Shown here: piece after piece, positions 39,922 to 46,873 of the stretch
Layout of the letters: the number at the start of each line of letters is the position of its first letter
Position numbering within the stretch: position 1 is the first letter of the stretch
Source of the DNA: CAZUMH01 sp964621645
GTDB taxonomy: Bacteria; Zhuqueibacterota; QNDG01; JAGLOF01
Assembly: GCA_964621645.1 (NCBI GenBank)
Contig: CAZUMH010000013.1
Location: 1 to 46,873 of the forward strand
Direction: 5' to 3'
DNA: 46,873 nt
The notes under the pieces: generated by a model
Seen by the model: the letters and a program-made list of their open reading frames with translations, nothing else
What the model was told of the DNA's origin: nothing
The model's database searches: none
Position numbers and translations under genes: made by a program

Positions 39922-40713
39922 ATGAATGTAGAACTGAAAAACCGCGTCGCACTCGTGGCCGCGTCCAGTAAAGGACTGGGAAGGGCCGTTGCCTGGGCTC
40001 TGGCCCGGGAGGGAGCGAAACTGGTTATCTGTTCCCGAAACAAAGAAGTTCTGGAAAAAACCGCCGATGATATCTTTTTGGGCACCGGGGTCTCTGTCTT
40101 CCCCCTGGCCGTGGACCTGTCACTAGCGGATCAGATCACTTGGCTTATCAACGAAACCATGGATTTATTCGGGCGAGTGGACATTCTGGTGACCAACGCC
40201 GGGGGCCCTCCTCCGGGGGATTTTTCCGACCTCGGCGAAGAGGACTGGATGAAGGCTGTACAGCTGACCCTAATGAGCACCGTACGCCTTTGCCGGGCCG
40301 TGATTCCCTCCATGAAGGAGAACGGCTGGGGCAGAATAATTAACCTGGCCTCGATCTCGGTGAAACAGCCCATCGAGGGACTGCTGCTCTCTAATGTTCT
40401 GCGACCGGCCATCATCGGACTCACCAAGAGTCTCTCAAATGAGCTTGCCCCCCATAATATTCTCGTCAATGCCGTCTGCCCGGGCTATATGATGACGGAC
40501 CGGGTCAATGAGCTTCTAAAGGACAAGGCCAAGAAAAGCAAGAAAAAGTTTGAAGAGGTTCTCGCGAACCTCAGCAAGGATATCCCTCTGGGCAGGATCG
40601 GCATCCCGGAAAATCTGGCCGACCTGGTGGTCTTCCTGGCCTCGGAAAGAGCGTCCTATATCACCGGCACAACCATCCCCATCGATGGCGGATACGCCCG
40701 GGGTCTGTTGTGA
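39922..40713 (+). CDS. SDR-family oxidoreductase with atypical active site
   Basis: The 263-residue Rossmann protein has the cofactor motif VAASSKGLGRAVAWALAREG, LVTNAGGPPPGDF, the Ser in INLASISVKQP, and the C-terminal GTTIPIDGGYARGLL of FabG-like SDRs. The usual YxxxK is replaced: the expected block reads LLLSNVLRPAIIGLTKSLSN, with Ser for Tyr and Arg for Lys. This SN-x-x-R variant marks a known but poorly characterised SDR subgroup. It is 50 bases downstream of the dehydrogenase genes, so its substrate may be a product of that complex. GGGGGAAAAAG precedes ATG 39922. Confidence 0.87.
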   Translation: MNVELKNRVALVAASSKGLGRAVAWALAREGAKLVICSRNKEVLEKTADDIFLGTGVSVFPLAVDLSLADQITWLINETMDLFGRVDILVTNAGGPPPGDFSDLGEEDWMKAVQLTLMSTVRLCRAVIPSMKENGWGRIINLASISVKQPIEGLLLSNVLRPAIIGLTKSLSNELAPHNILVNAVCPGYMMTDRVNELLKDKAKKSKKKFEEVLANLSKDIPLGRIGIPENLADLVVFLASERASYITGTTIPIDGGYARGLL

Positions 40714-40781
40714 AAAACAGTCCCTTCGCGATGTAATAGGTGTACGGGTAGTACGTTTATTGGATTATAGAAAGAGACTCC

Positions 40782-42155
40782 ATGAAACTATCGATGATAA
40801 CGCTGTCTATGTTTCTGTCATTATTGATCTCGCTGGCTCTTCTCGGCCAGTCCGCGTCTTCCGCACAGATGCCATCGCCGTTGCAGCTCCCGGTGTATAC
40901 GGCCGGACAGCTGCAGGAAGATTTCGATTTCTTCGTCGACAACCTGAAACAGAAACATCCCCAGAAATATACGTTTGTATCCGAGCAGACATTCGACAGC
41001 CTGCTTGCGGCGGCGCGCGGCGCGCTTCATGACGGTATGACGCAATTGGAATTCCTGCGACTGCTCTCCACGCTCACGGAACGGATCGGCTGTTATCATT
41101 TGGGCGTAAATCCCTCCCGTGAACTGTACGGACTGATCATGCCGAAGGCATCGCTGCTGCCGTTCACGGTGAAGATTATCGATGGCCGGGTTCATATTAA
41201 TGAGTGGTACGGGGATACCCCGTGCCTGCAGCCGGGAACGGAGCTGTTGGCGATAAATGGCCGAAGCCTGCCGGACATCCTTGCTGAGATGTCCCGGCAG
41301 ATCAGTGCCGACGCCAGAAACGAATCGTCCAAGCGGTATCACATCGAATACTCCTTTCCCGTGTTCTATGTAATGAAGGTGGAACTCCCCGTCGCCTATG
41401 ATCTTGTCTATCTTTCACCATCCGGCAGCAGTAAGCAGAAACTTCACCTGGAAGGAGTCGGATATCAGCAGCTTATGCAGCGCTTCTATGCTGAACACCC
41501 GGAGCGCAATCCGTCGCATTTTCCTCTCGATCTTACCTTCCCGGATGAGGAGGGAACAGCTCTTCTTTCGGTCCGGTCCTTCGGCTGGTTCAACAGAGAA
41601 CCCTACCTGCAGGCCATTGACAGCATGTTCACGGTCTTAAAGGAAAAAGGGACGAAGCATCTGATCATCGACCTGCGGGGAAACGGCGGCGGTGATCCAC
41701 CGCTGAGCGCCCATATGCTGGCCCATATTGCCCGGAAACCCTTCCTCTATTTCGCCAAACCGAAGGCGCTCGAGGAGTACTACCCCCTTCAGTTCAGTGT
41801 ACAGCCGCCTGCGGAGAACGCCTTCAGCGGTGATGTCTATGTACTCACGGACGGAGGCTGCGCTTCATCCACTGGTCATTTTCTGTCTCTGGTGAAATAT
41901 TACGGCTGGGCGACCATCATCGGCAGCGAGACGGGATCATCGTTTTCATGTAATGACGGCAGCATTAGGATCAATCTGCCCAACACCGGCATCAGCTTCA
42001 ATCTGCCGACCCGCTCGGTAGTGACTGCGATAAAAAGATTCAGGATCGGTGAACCGCTGCGCCCTGATCATGTTGTCGAATATACCGTCGAGGATATCAA
42101 GAAGGGAAACGATCCGGTAATGGCCGCCGCCCTGCGGATGATCGAGGAGCGGTAA
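40782..42155 (+). CDS. Exported S41-family serine peptidase
   Basis: The 457-residue product has a signal peptide (to about LGQSASSA) and the S41/tail-specific protease core: LIIDLRGNGGGDPPLSAHML, then VYVLTDGGCASSTGHFLSLV with the catalytic Ser in CASS, and GSETGSSFSCND. A PDZ-like stretch (PGTELLAINGRSLPDILAEM) precedes it. It should cleave peptides outside the cytoplasm. The N-terminus is longer than that of Ctp enzymes and matches the small-tricorn or nisin-resistance-like type. A possible promoter TTGTGA-N18-TGTAAT lies in 40709-40738. Confidence 0.82.
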   Translation: MKLSMITLSMFLSLLISLALLGQSASSAQMPSPLQLPVYTAGQLQEDFDFFVDNLKQKHPQKYTFVSEQTFDSLLAAARGALHDGMTQLEFLRLLSTLTERIGCYHLGVNPSRELYGLIMPKASLLPFTVKIIDGRVHINEWYGDTPCLQPGTELLAINGRSLPDILAEMSRQISADARNESSKRYHIEYSFPVFYVMKVELPVAYDLVYLSPSGSSKQKLHLEGVGYQQLMQRFYAEHPERNPSHFPLDLTFPDEEGTALLSVRSFGWFNREPYLQAIDSMFTVLKEKGTKHLIIDLRGNGGGDPPLSAHMLAHIARKPFLYFAKPKALEEYYPLQFSVQPPAENAFSGDVYVLTDGGCASSTGHFLSLVKYYGWATIIGSETGSSFSCNDGSIRINLPNTGISFNLPTRSVVTAIKRFRIGEPLRPDHVVEYTVEDIKKGNDPVMAAALRMIEER

Positions 42156-42202
42156 GCGTTTGTAGACTTAACGTGGTTGGATTACATACAAGGAGAAAAC
42201 CG

Positions 42203-43273
42203 ATGAAAAAATCAATTATCCTGCTATTGCTGCTGGTATTGACAACTGCTCTGACGGCACAGCAGACGGATACCATCAATTTCCTGCTGCAATTTCAGAA
42301 GAAACTTGACCTTAATCAGGATCAGATTAAAAAGATGAAGGCGATGGAACTGGATCTGAAGAGATACTGCATAAAAACCGATGCCAAATACAAGCTCGGC
42401 GAGGTTGAGCTGAAAGAACTGAAACAGGATCCGGCAAAGAACCTGAAACTGATCGAGAAGAAATATCAGGAACAGGCATCGGTCAAAGCCGACCGGGAAT
42501 TCGCGCCGCTCAAAGCGTACGTCGAAGCCGTGGCTCTTCTTACTCCTGAACAGCAGAACCAGTTCACGGAAATAAGGGAATCCTTTCACCATATGGATCG
42601 TTTCCTGATGATGCCCGAAAAAGAAAATGTCTACTATTATGGAGAGGGCAAGGTCTGGGTCGAAGAAGAGGATAAGGATGAAATCCCGGAGGCTGTGTAT
42701 GAATTTAAAACCGGTGACGGCAAAGGCGGTGTTTGGAACGTGAAGAAAAACGTATACAAAGATGAGAAAGGAAATATCACCGTCGATTTCGAAAAAGAGC
42801 CGGAATCCGGTAAACATCACGCCATGTTTTTCGATGATTCGGGAAAAGAAATGAAATATGACGTCTATGTCACTCAGGACAAAGAGGGTGAGAAAACCGT
42901 TAAAATCCTGAAAAAAATCGGAGAGGGGGAGAAGGGCAAGACAGAGAAAATCATCCTTGAAGATGCAGATGTCGATAAAATCATGGACGTACGTGGCGAT
43001 GACGGGGACAAGAAAATCGTCAAAGTCAGAATCAAGGAAGGTGACAAGGAACTGACCGAAATAAAAGAACTGGAGGATGAGGATATTGAAAAGATCCTCG
43101 AAGAACATCCCGGCGAGAGCATTATGATTATCAAACATGCCGATGGTAAAACCGAGGTCATCAAGGGCCTCAAGGCAATTGAAGAGAAAGAAAAAGAGCT
43201 GAAAGACCAGAAAGGTGAGAAAAAAGCCGGACAGAAGGTGATCGTTAAGAAAGTGAAGGAAGAGGAGAAGTAG
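42203..43273 (+). CDS. Spy/CpxP-like periplasmic protein with charged C-terminal region
   Basis: The 356-residue product starts at ATG 42203 (AGGAGAAA upstream) with a signal peptide ending LTTALTAQQ. Residues about 20-130 are a helical Spy/CpxP/ZraP-like domain: LDLNQDQIKKMKAMELDLKR, later LLTPEQQNQFTEI, the LTPEQ-type repeat of the family. Beyond 140 is a long acidic/lysine-rich tail that is strongly repetitive in composition (EKGN, DKEG, EEKEKELKDQKGEKK) with beta-forming pairs such as KIVKVRIKEGDKELTEI. It would act as a periplasmic chaperone or metal binder; the tail has no family I recognise. Confidence 0.72.
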   Translation: MKKSIILLLLLVLTTALTAQQTDTINFLLQFQKKLDLNQDQIKKMKAMELDLKRYCIKTDAKYKLGEVELKELKQDPAKNLKLIEKKYQEQASVKADREFAPLKAYVEAVALLTPEQQNQFTEIRESFHHMDRFLMMPEKENVYYYGEGKVWVEEEDKDEIPEAVYEFKTGDGKGGVWNVKKNVYKDEKGNITVDFEKEPESGKHHAMFFDDSGKEMKYDVYVTQDKEGEKTVKILKKIGEGEKGKTEKIILEDADVDKIMDVRGDDGDKKIVKVRIKEGDKELTEIKELEDEDIEKILEEHPGESIMIIKHADGKTEVIKGLKAIEEKEKELKDQKGEKKAGQKVIVKKVKEEEK

Positions 43274-43292
43274 TCAGTCGTAATGGATTCTA

Positions 43293-43324
43293 TAAAACCC
43301 CGGATCGAATAATCCGGGGTTTTA
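43293..43324. terminator. Bidirectional terminator
   Basis: TAAAACCCCGGAT (43293-43305) pairs with ATCCGGGGTTTTA (43312-43324) around a 6-base loop. The A and T tails form part of the stem, so it can end transcription from both the Spy-like gene and the convergent amidohydrolase gene. Confidence 0.8.
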
Positions 43325-43381
43325 TGCTTCTAGACAAGAAGACAACGGATAACACCATCACCGACCTTTAATAGACAAATA

Positions 43382-46300
43382 TTATTTCAACAATAGCATT
43401 TTCCCTGTATCTGTATAGCGTTCCTCTCCCCCAGATCCAGTCGCACATGCCTCGATTCTGTATATATACAATCCGGATGCAACTGGTTGATCTTGCGTGT
43501 TACGCCCGTTCCAGACAACCTGCTGACGCCCGGACAGCAAAGAGCCCCGTAACAGCTCTTTAACAGGATGACCTTGAATATCGTAAATCGTAAGCGTAAC
43601 AACGGACTGACAGGCTAGGCTAAAGCTGATGGTTGTTTCAGGATTAAAGGGATTGGGATAATTTTGCGAGAGAACAAATGATGAGGCGCTGGTATTGTTT
43701 TTCGGTTCGACTGCTGTTGTGGACATGTCAACCAGTCGTATATCGTCAAGATACACATCCTGATCGAACGCGCCGAGCGAAAAGATCAGCCTGACGGTCG
43801 CATCCGAGGGCGCAGTCATCGTCATCGACTCCACAAATGTGAACCAGCTGTCCGTTATATTGAATTCCTCGTCATCATAAACAACAGGCGATGAACCGGA
43901 ACTGACCAGCTGCGCCCGGATTGTTCTAGCTCCGGCAGTACGGGCCTTGAGAGTAAGACCATACTCCTTTCCCTGCTCAAGATTGAGGTTATACTGGGTC
44001 AGAGTGATATCACCGATTGCGGATCCTCCGTTTGAAATGGACGCATGGAATGTGCCGTTTTCAATTGTTCCCGATCCTGAACCGCTGCCGGAGACGCCGA
44101 ACTCCCATCCTTCCATATCATTGGTGAAATCTCCGTTCGTTAAAATGCTCATACTACTTATTTCTCTGGAATTATCACTTATTTCCCTGGATTTTAAATA
44201 CGCGGCCTGAACACCTGATTCCACCGCCTGCAGATCATCCCCGACGACAACAGCTATCATAAACGGTGAAATCGATTCGCCGGCCGCAAGGCTGAGCGGC
44301 CCCCGGGAAAGCAGAATCGAATAATCACTTGCTTCTGTTGCACCGGACTCGCTTATACCGCTGCGCATGGCATCAGCGACCGACTGTTCCTGACTGCTTT
44401 TAAAGATAATCGGCAATGAAAAACTCAATCCGGTATTGACCGCATTTCCCGCCGTATCAAACATAGCGACGCCGATGTAAGGATGCTCCGGGGAAAATGC
44501 ATTGTACATATAGGCAAATCCAAGACCATTATTTTCATCCCAATCTGCCAGATTGTCAAAATAGCCGCCCGAGCCATAATGTCCCACATCAAAATCAAAT
44601 CCCTGCCCGAGAAACGCGTTTTCAACCGGATGGTCACAGATATTCTCAAAATCGTATTTCACCAGCAGAAACGGCTCATCGTTCCACATATACGATTTCT
44701 GTATTATCCTCAGTTTATCTGAATGAAAGGCGGCTCCATCTTCATAGATAACCTGTATTTCCTGGTCAGCAAATTGTCCCGGTTCTTCAAGATTCACCAT
44801 ACCGCCTTGAGATGTGATAAAATCCTCCTGGAAAAAATTGGCGGATGCAACAAATCCATCGGCGTAGGCAATCATGACAGATCCCTGATACAGATAATCC
44901 AGTCCGTTATATTCAAGACCAACACCAGTACGGAGCGATCCCCACATCCCTTTATCATCGACTCCCATTTTAAAGATTCCTGCATCATGTACGGCCGTAT
45001 GAATAATTCCAATTTGATTATACCTGATAACACCATCCATAATGGTCATTTCAACATCAATATACCGGACATTAAAAGGATCCACACCGAGAAGATTATC
45101 GGACAGTACCGTTATATCGGCAAGTTTGCCGACAGTAATCGATCCCTTGCAGTTTTCCTCAAATGCGACCCAGGCATTGGTTACTGTCAAACCCCGCAGT
45201 CCTTCTTCTACTGTCAGACAGTCATCCGCTATTGAATCGGGCACCACATCACTCAAATGCCCCTTACGGGTTGCCAGTAAACTGATCGTCTGCATCGGAT
45301 TTGTCGTGCTGCAAAACGGATAATCTGTTCCGCCGACAATGGGAATACCCCGGTCAGCCAGCCTCCGCCAGGCATAGCACCATTCAAGCGCTTCAGGCAG
45401 ATATTTTTTTTCCATACCAATAATACTGCTAGTAGTCGCCCATGTGTACTGAATGGAGGCGCAGACTCCCAGGGCAGCCATCTGGTCGGCCAGATCTTCC
45501 CGCATAAGCGATACATGTTCAATGCGGGAACGAAGTGTATTGCCGCTCCCGCCGAACGCATGTTCAAATGCATTCAGTCCTACACCGATGGCAGAATCAC
45601 CCATGGCGTGCATTGCGATCGGGTAGCCTGCCTGCAGAATAGTGCCGATTGTTGCATTCATCTCTTCCTGTGTTTTGTAAAGCGTGCCGTACGTTCCCGC
45701 CCATTGTCCAAACTGTTGTATCGTCGTGGTTGCGGGAGAATTCCAGCTGCCGCCGTCGGCAAATATTTTCACACCGATAATACGTAATGTCGTATCTGTC
45801 TTGACTGTATAGGGAAATGCGTCCCATTCCTCTGGCGAGACAATCACACCTGAAGCCCCGTTATACCAAAGATAACACCCGACACGAATCGCCAGCTCGC
45901 CATTCTCGGCCAGCTTCTGCAGACAGGAGACAAAATCCGCTCCACAGCCGGTCTGATGCACGGTTGTGTATCCCTCTGCCGCCATCTCCTGCGTGGCTTG
46001 CATGACTCCTTCGAGTCCGTTGTCATTAAAAGCATTGGTCAATTGATGGCTGTGCGCTTCGATCAGGCCCGGGATCACGGTACGGCCTTCCAGATCGTAA
46101 ATCTGCGTATTGGCGGTCTGTAAAGCCAGCACCTCGCTGTTCAATCCGACGGCGGTAATCCGGTTGCCCTTAACAGCAATAGCCTCCGCTACGGGCAGCT
46201 GATCGTCCATGGTGATTACATACGCGTTATGCAGGATGATATCGGGACCGGTGGTCAGCTGCTTTAGGGAAATTTTCTTTTTATTATCGTTTCCGTCGAT

Positions 46301-46402
46301 CATGTTTTTCCGCGGCACCTGGGCAAGCCCTTGGAGTTGGAAGCAATCTGATATTAAAATAATTACTATGATAACTCGCGGAAGAATATATGATATTCTC
46401 AT
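43382..46402 (-). CDS. Type IX-exported amidohydrolase with ligand-binding domain
   Basis: The 1006-residue product starts at ATG 46402 (CGGAGG upstream) with a signal peptide. Residues about 55-470 form a YtcJ-type amidohydrolase: VIPGLIEAHSHQL (metal-binding His pair), IGVKIFADGGSW, AMHAMGDSAIG, RIEHVSLM and GTDYPF. These usually hydrolyse amides such as N-acyl amino acids. A middle region follows, then a jelly-roll/CBM-like domain (about 760-910: NGDFTNDMEGWEFGV to DQDVYLDDIRLVD). The last 80 residues are a type IX sorting domain with SQNYPNPFNPETTISFSL and GRNTQDQPVASGLYIYRIEA. It should be secreted to the surface or medium. It follows the upstream type IX protein by 48 bases. Confidence 0.88.
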   Translation of the reverse strand: MRISYILPRVIIVIILISDCFQLQGLAQVPRKNMIDGNDNKKKISLKQLTTGPDIILHNAYVITMDDQLPVAEAIAVKGNRITAVGLNSEVLALQTANTQIYDLEGRTVIPGLIEAHSHQLTNAFNDNGLEGVMQATQEMAAEGYTTVHQTGCGADFVSCLQKLAENGELAIRVGCYLWYNGASGVIVSPEEWDAFPYTVKTDTTLRIIGVKIFADGGSWNSPATTTIQQFGQWAGTYGTLYKTQEEMNATIGTILQAGYPIAMHAMGDSAIGVGLNAFEHAFGGSGNTLRSRIEHVSLMREDLADQMAALGVCASIQYTWATTSSIIGMEKKYLPEALEWCYAWRRLADRGIPIVGGTDYPFCSTTNPMQTISLLATRKGHLSDVVPDSIADDCLTVEEGLRGLTVTNAWVAFEENCKGSITVGKLADITVLSDNLLGVDPFNVRYIDVEMTIMDGVIRYNQIGIIHTAVHDAGIFKMGVDDKGMWGSLRTGVGLEYNGLDYLYQGSVMIAYADGFVASANFFQEDFITSQGGMVNLEEPGQFADQEIQVIYEDGAAFHSDKLRIIQKSYMWNDEPFLLVKYDFENICDHPVENAFLGQGFDFDVGHYGSGGYFDNLADWDENNGLGFAYMYNAFSPEHPYIGVAMFDTAGNAVNTGLSFSLPIIFKSSQEQSVADAMRSGISESGATEASDYSILLSRGPLSLAAGESISPFMIAVVVGDDLQAVESGVQAAYLKSREISDNSREISSMSILTNGDFTNDMEGWEFGVSGSGSGSGTIENGTFHASISNGGSAIGDITLTQYNLNLEQGKEYGLTLKARTAGARTIRAQLVSSGSSPVVYDDEEFNITDSWFTFVESMTMTAPSDATVRLIFSLGAFDQDVYLDDIRLVDMSTTAVEPKNNTSASSFVLSQNYPNPFNPETTISFSLACQSVVTLTIYDIQGHPVKELLRGSLLSGRQQVVWNGRNTQDQPVASGLYIYRIEACATGSGGEERYTDTGKMLLLK
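43632..43660. repeat. 29-bp sequence shared with 46698-46726
   Basis: Exactly the same 29 bases occur at both places. They encode the core NPFNPETT segment of the type IX sorting domain in two neighbouring genes, so this reflects conserved coding or recent duplication of the 3' ends rather than a mobile element. Confidence 0.8.
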
Positions 46403-46450
46403 CAGTACCTCCGAATTTTCTCATTAAGGTATATGATATAATGATCTCCT

Positions 46451-46873
46451 TTATTTCATAAACAACATCTTTCTGACCCGGGTAAAGGACTGCTCCCCGG
46501 GAGCTGAAGTATTGACCTGGAGCCGGTACATATAGACTCCTGTTGCAACTGGATTACCACTATCGTTCCTCCCATACCAGGCTGCTTGATGACAGCCCGC
46601 TGGCATTACCCCGGCGACCAGCAGCCGGATCTTTCTGCCCAGCAGATCATAGACAGTCAACGTCACCTCTGCCACTTGCGACAGCTCATAAGAGATCGTT
46701 GTTTCAGGATTAAAGGGATTGGGATAGTTCTGGAATAACATACATTTTTCTGGTACCATTGACAGATCCGATTCAACGGCGGTCGCTGAATTCGCCACCA
46801 GGGTGATCTCATCAAGATAGACATCGACATCGGAAAGCCCCATGACAAATCTTAATCGTGCCGAAGCATCCGT
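46451..46873 (-). CDS. Type IX-exported protein, C-terminal fragment
   Basis: Only the last 140 residues are inside the window; the reading frame continues past the right edge. It ends in a beta-strand domain (ARLRFVM and DVDVYLDEITLV) like the CBM-like region in the next gene, followed by a type IX sorting domain (FQNYPNPFNPETTISYEL, then GVYMYRLQVN and KMLFMK). Both neighbours therefore share a domain pair. The enzyme part is unknown. Confidence 0.85.
   Translation of the reverse strand, partial: TDASARLRFVMGLSDVDVYLDEITLVANSATAVESDLSMVPEKCMLFQNYPNPFNPETTISYELSQVAEVTLTVYDLLGRKIRLLVAGVMPAGCHQAAWYGRNDSGNPVATGVYMYRLQVNTSAPGEQSFTRVRKMLFMK
46698..46726. repeat. 29-bp sequence shared with 43632-43660
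   Basis: Second copy of the identical stretch inside the type IX sorting domain of the partial gene. See the entry at 43632 for interpretation. Confidence 0.8.

Noticed and set aside
38936..39952. 338-codon open frame on the minus strand
   Set aside because: It is antisense to the beta dehydrogenase subunit and has no family resemblance.
42224..43138. 304-codon open frame on the minus strand
   Set aside because: Very Phe/Leu-rich because it mirrors the Glu/Lys-rich tail of the Spy-like protein.

Overview
The window reads as a chromosomal segment of a Gram-negative bacterium from the FCB superphylum. The evidence is: lipid A genes (lpxB, lpxK), outer-membrane barrel proteins, many lipoproteins, and two proteins ending in the type IX secretion-type sorting domain with the NYPNPFNPET core that is common in Calditrichota, Ignavibacteriota, KSB1 and Marinimicrobia (Fidelibacterota)-like lineages. 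Promoters have the ordinary -35/-10 form (TTGnnn-N17-TAnnnT) and most genes carry strong Shine-Dalgarno sites, which argues against Bacteroidota proper. I cannot name the genus. I saw no tRNA, rRNA, CRISPR array, IS element or phage gene; the region looks like ordinary, gene-dense chromosome.

Layout. 1-3.6 kb: the tail of a PQQ-type propeller protein, a YgeY-type M20 hydrolase, and an exported M28 peptidase fused to a cyclophilin-like domain. 3.7-12.5 kb: a PLP decarboxylase, then a co-directional run holding a Tat/lipoprotein sulfatase with a coupled 21-codon leader ORF, a steroid 5-alpha-reductase-like membrane enzyme, a DUF438/hemerythrin/PAS protein, the nitrite-ammonifying cytochromes NrfH and NrfA, a calcineurin-like phosphoesterase and an SRPBCC protein. 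12.5-20.6 kb: envelope genes, including a lipoprotein, a small barrel, a WD40-CsgG fusion, two membrane proteins, and a two-gene operon of a Tyr/Trp-rich, Ser/Arg-rich lipoprotein and a FadL/PorV-like barrel. That operon is preceded by a near-consensus sigma-54 promoter and tandem dyads. 20.6-23.2 kb: the adjacent sigma-54 response regulator, co-transcribed with a PatB/MalY-type C-S lyase.

23.3-30.2 kb: a Gfo/Idh dehydrogenase, an ICMT/PEMT-like methyltransferase, lpxB, lpxK, a second sigma-54 response regulator and nadB, nearly all overlapping or separated by a few bases. 30.3-31.7 kb: an autoregulated-looking XRE repressor/membrane protein pair and a cold-shock gene with a long leader. 31.8-34.5 kb: a C69 peptidase and a mixed-type phosphofructokinase. 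34.6-40.7 kb: one translationally coupled operon of a DHH phosphoesterase, a DUF6485 Cys-rich protein, a HAD phosphatase, four subunits in the A-F-X-B order of archaeal dye-linked L-proline dehydrogenases, and an SDR lacking the YxxxK motif. 40.8-46.9 kb: an S41 peptidase, a Spy/CpxP-like protein with a charged tail, and two type IX-exported proteins (one a large amidohydrolase, one cut by the window edge).

Common threads are envelope biogenesis, export of hydrolases that act on peptides, sulfate esters and amides, amino-acid oxidation, and anaerobic nitrite respiration. The strongest candidate for something undescribed is the sigma-54 regulator/UAS/Ser-Arg-rich lipoprotein/barrel module at 17.8-22.1 kb; next is the bacterial A-F-X-B dehydrogenase operon.
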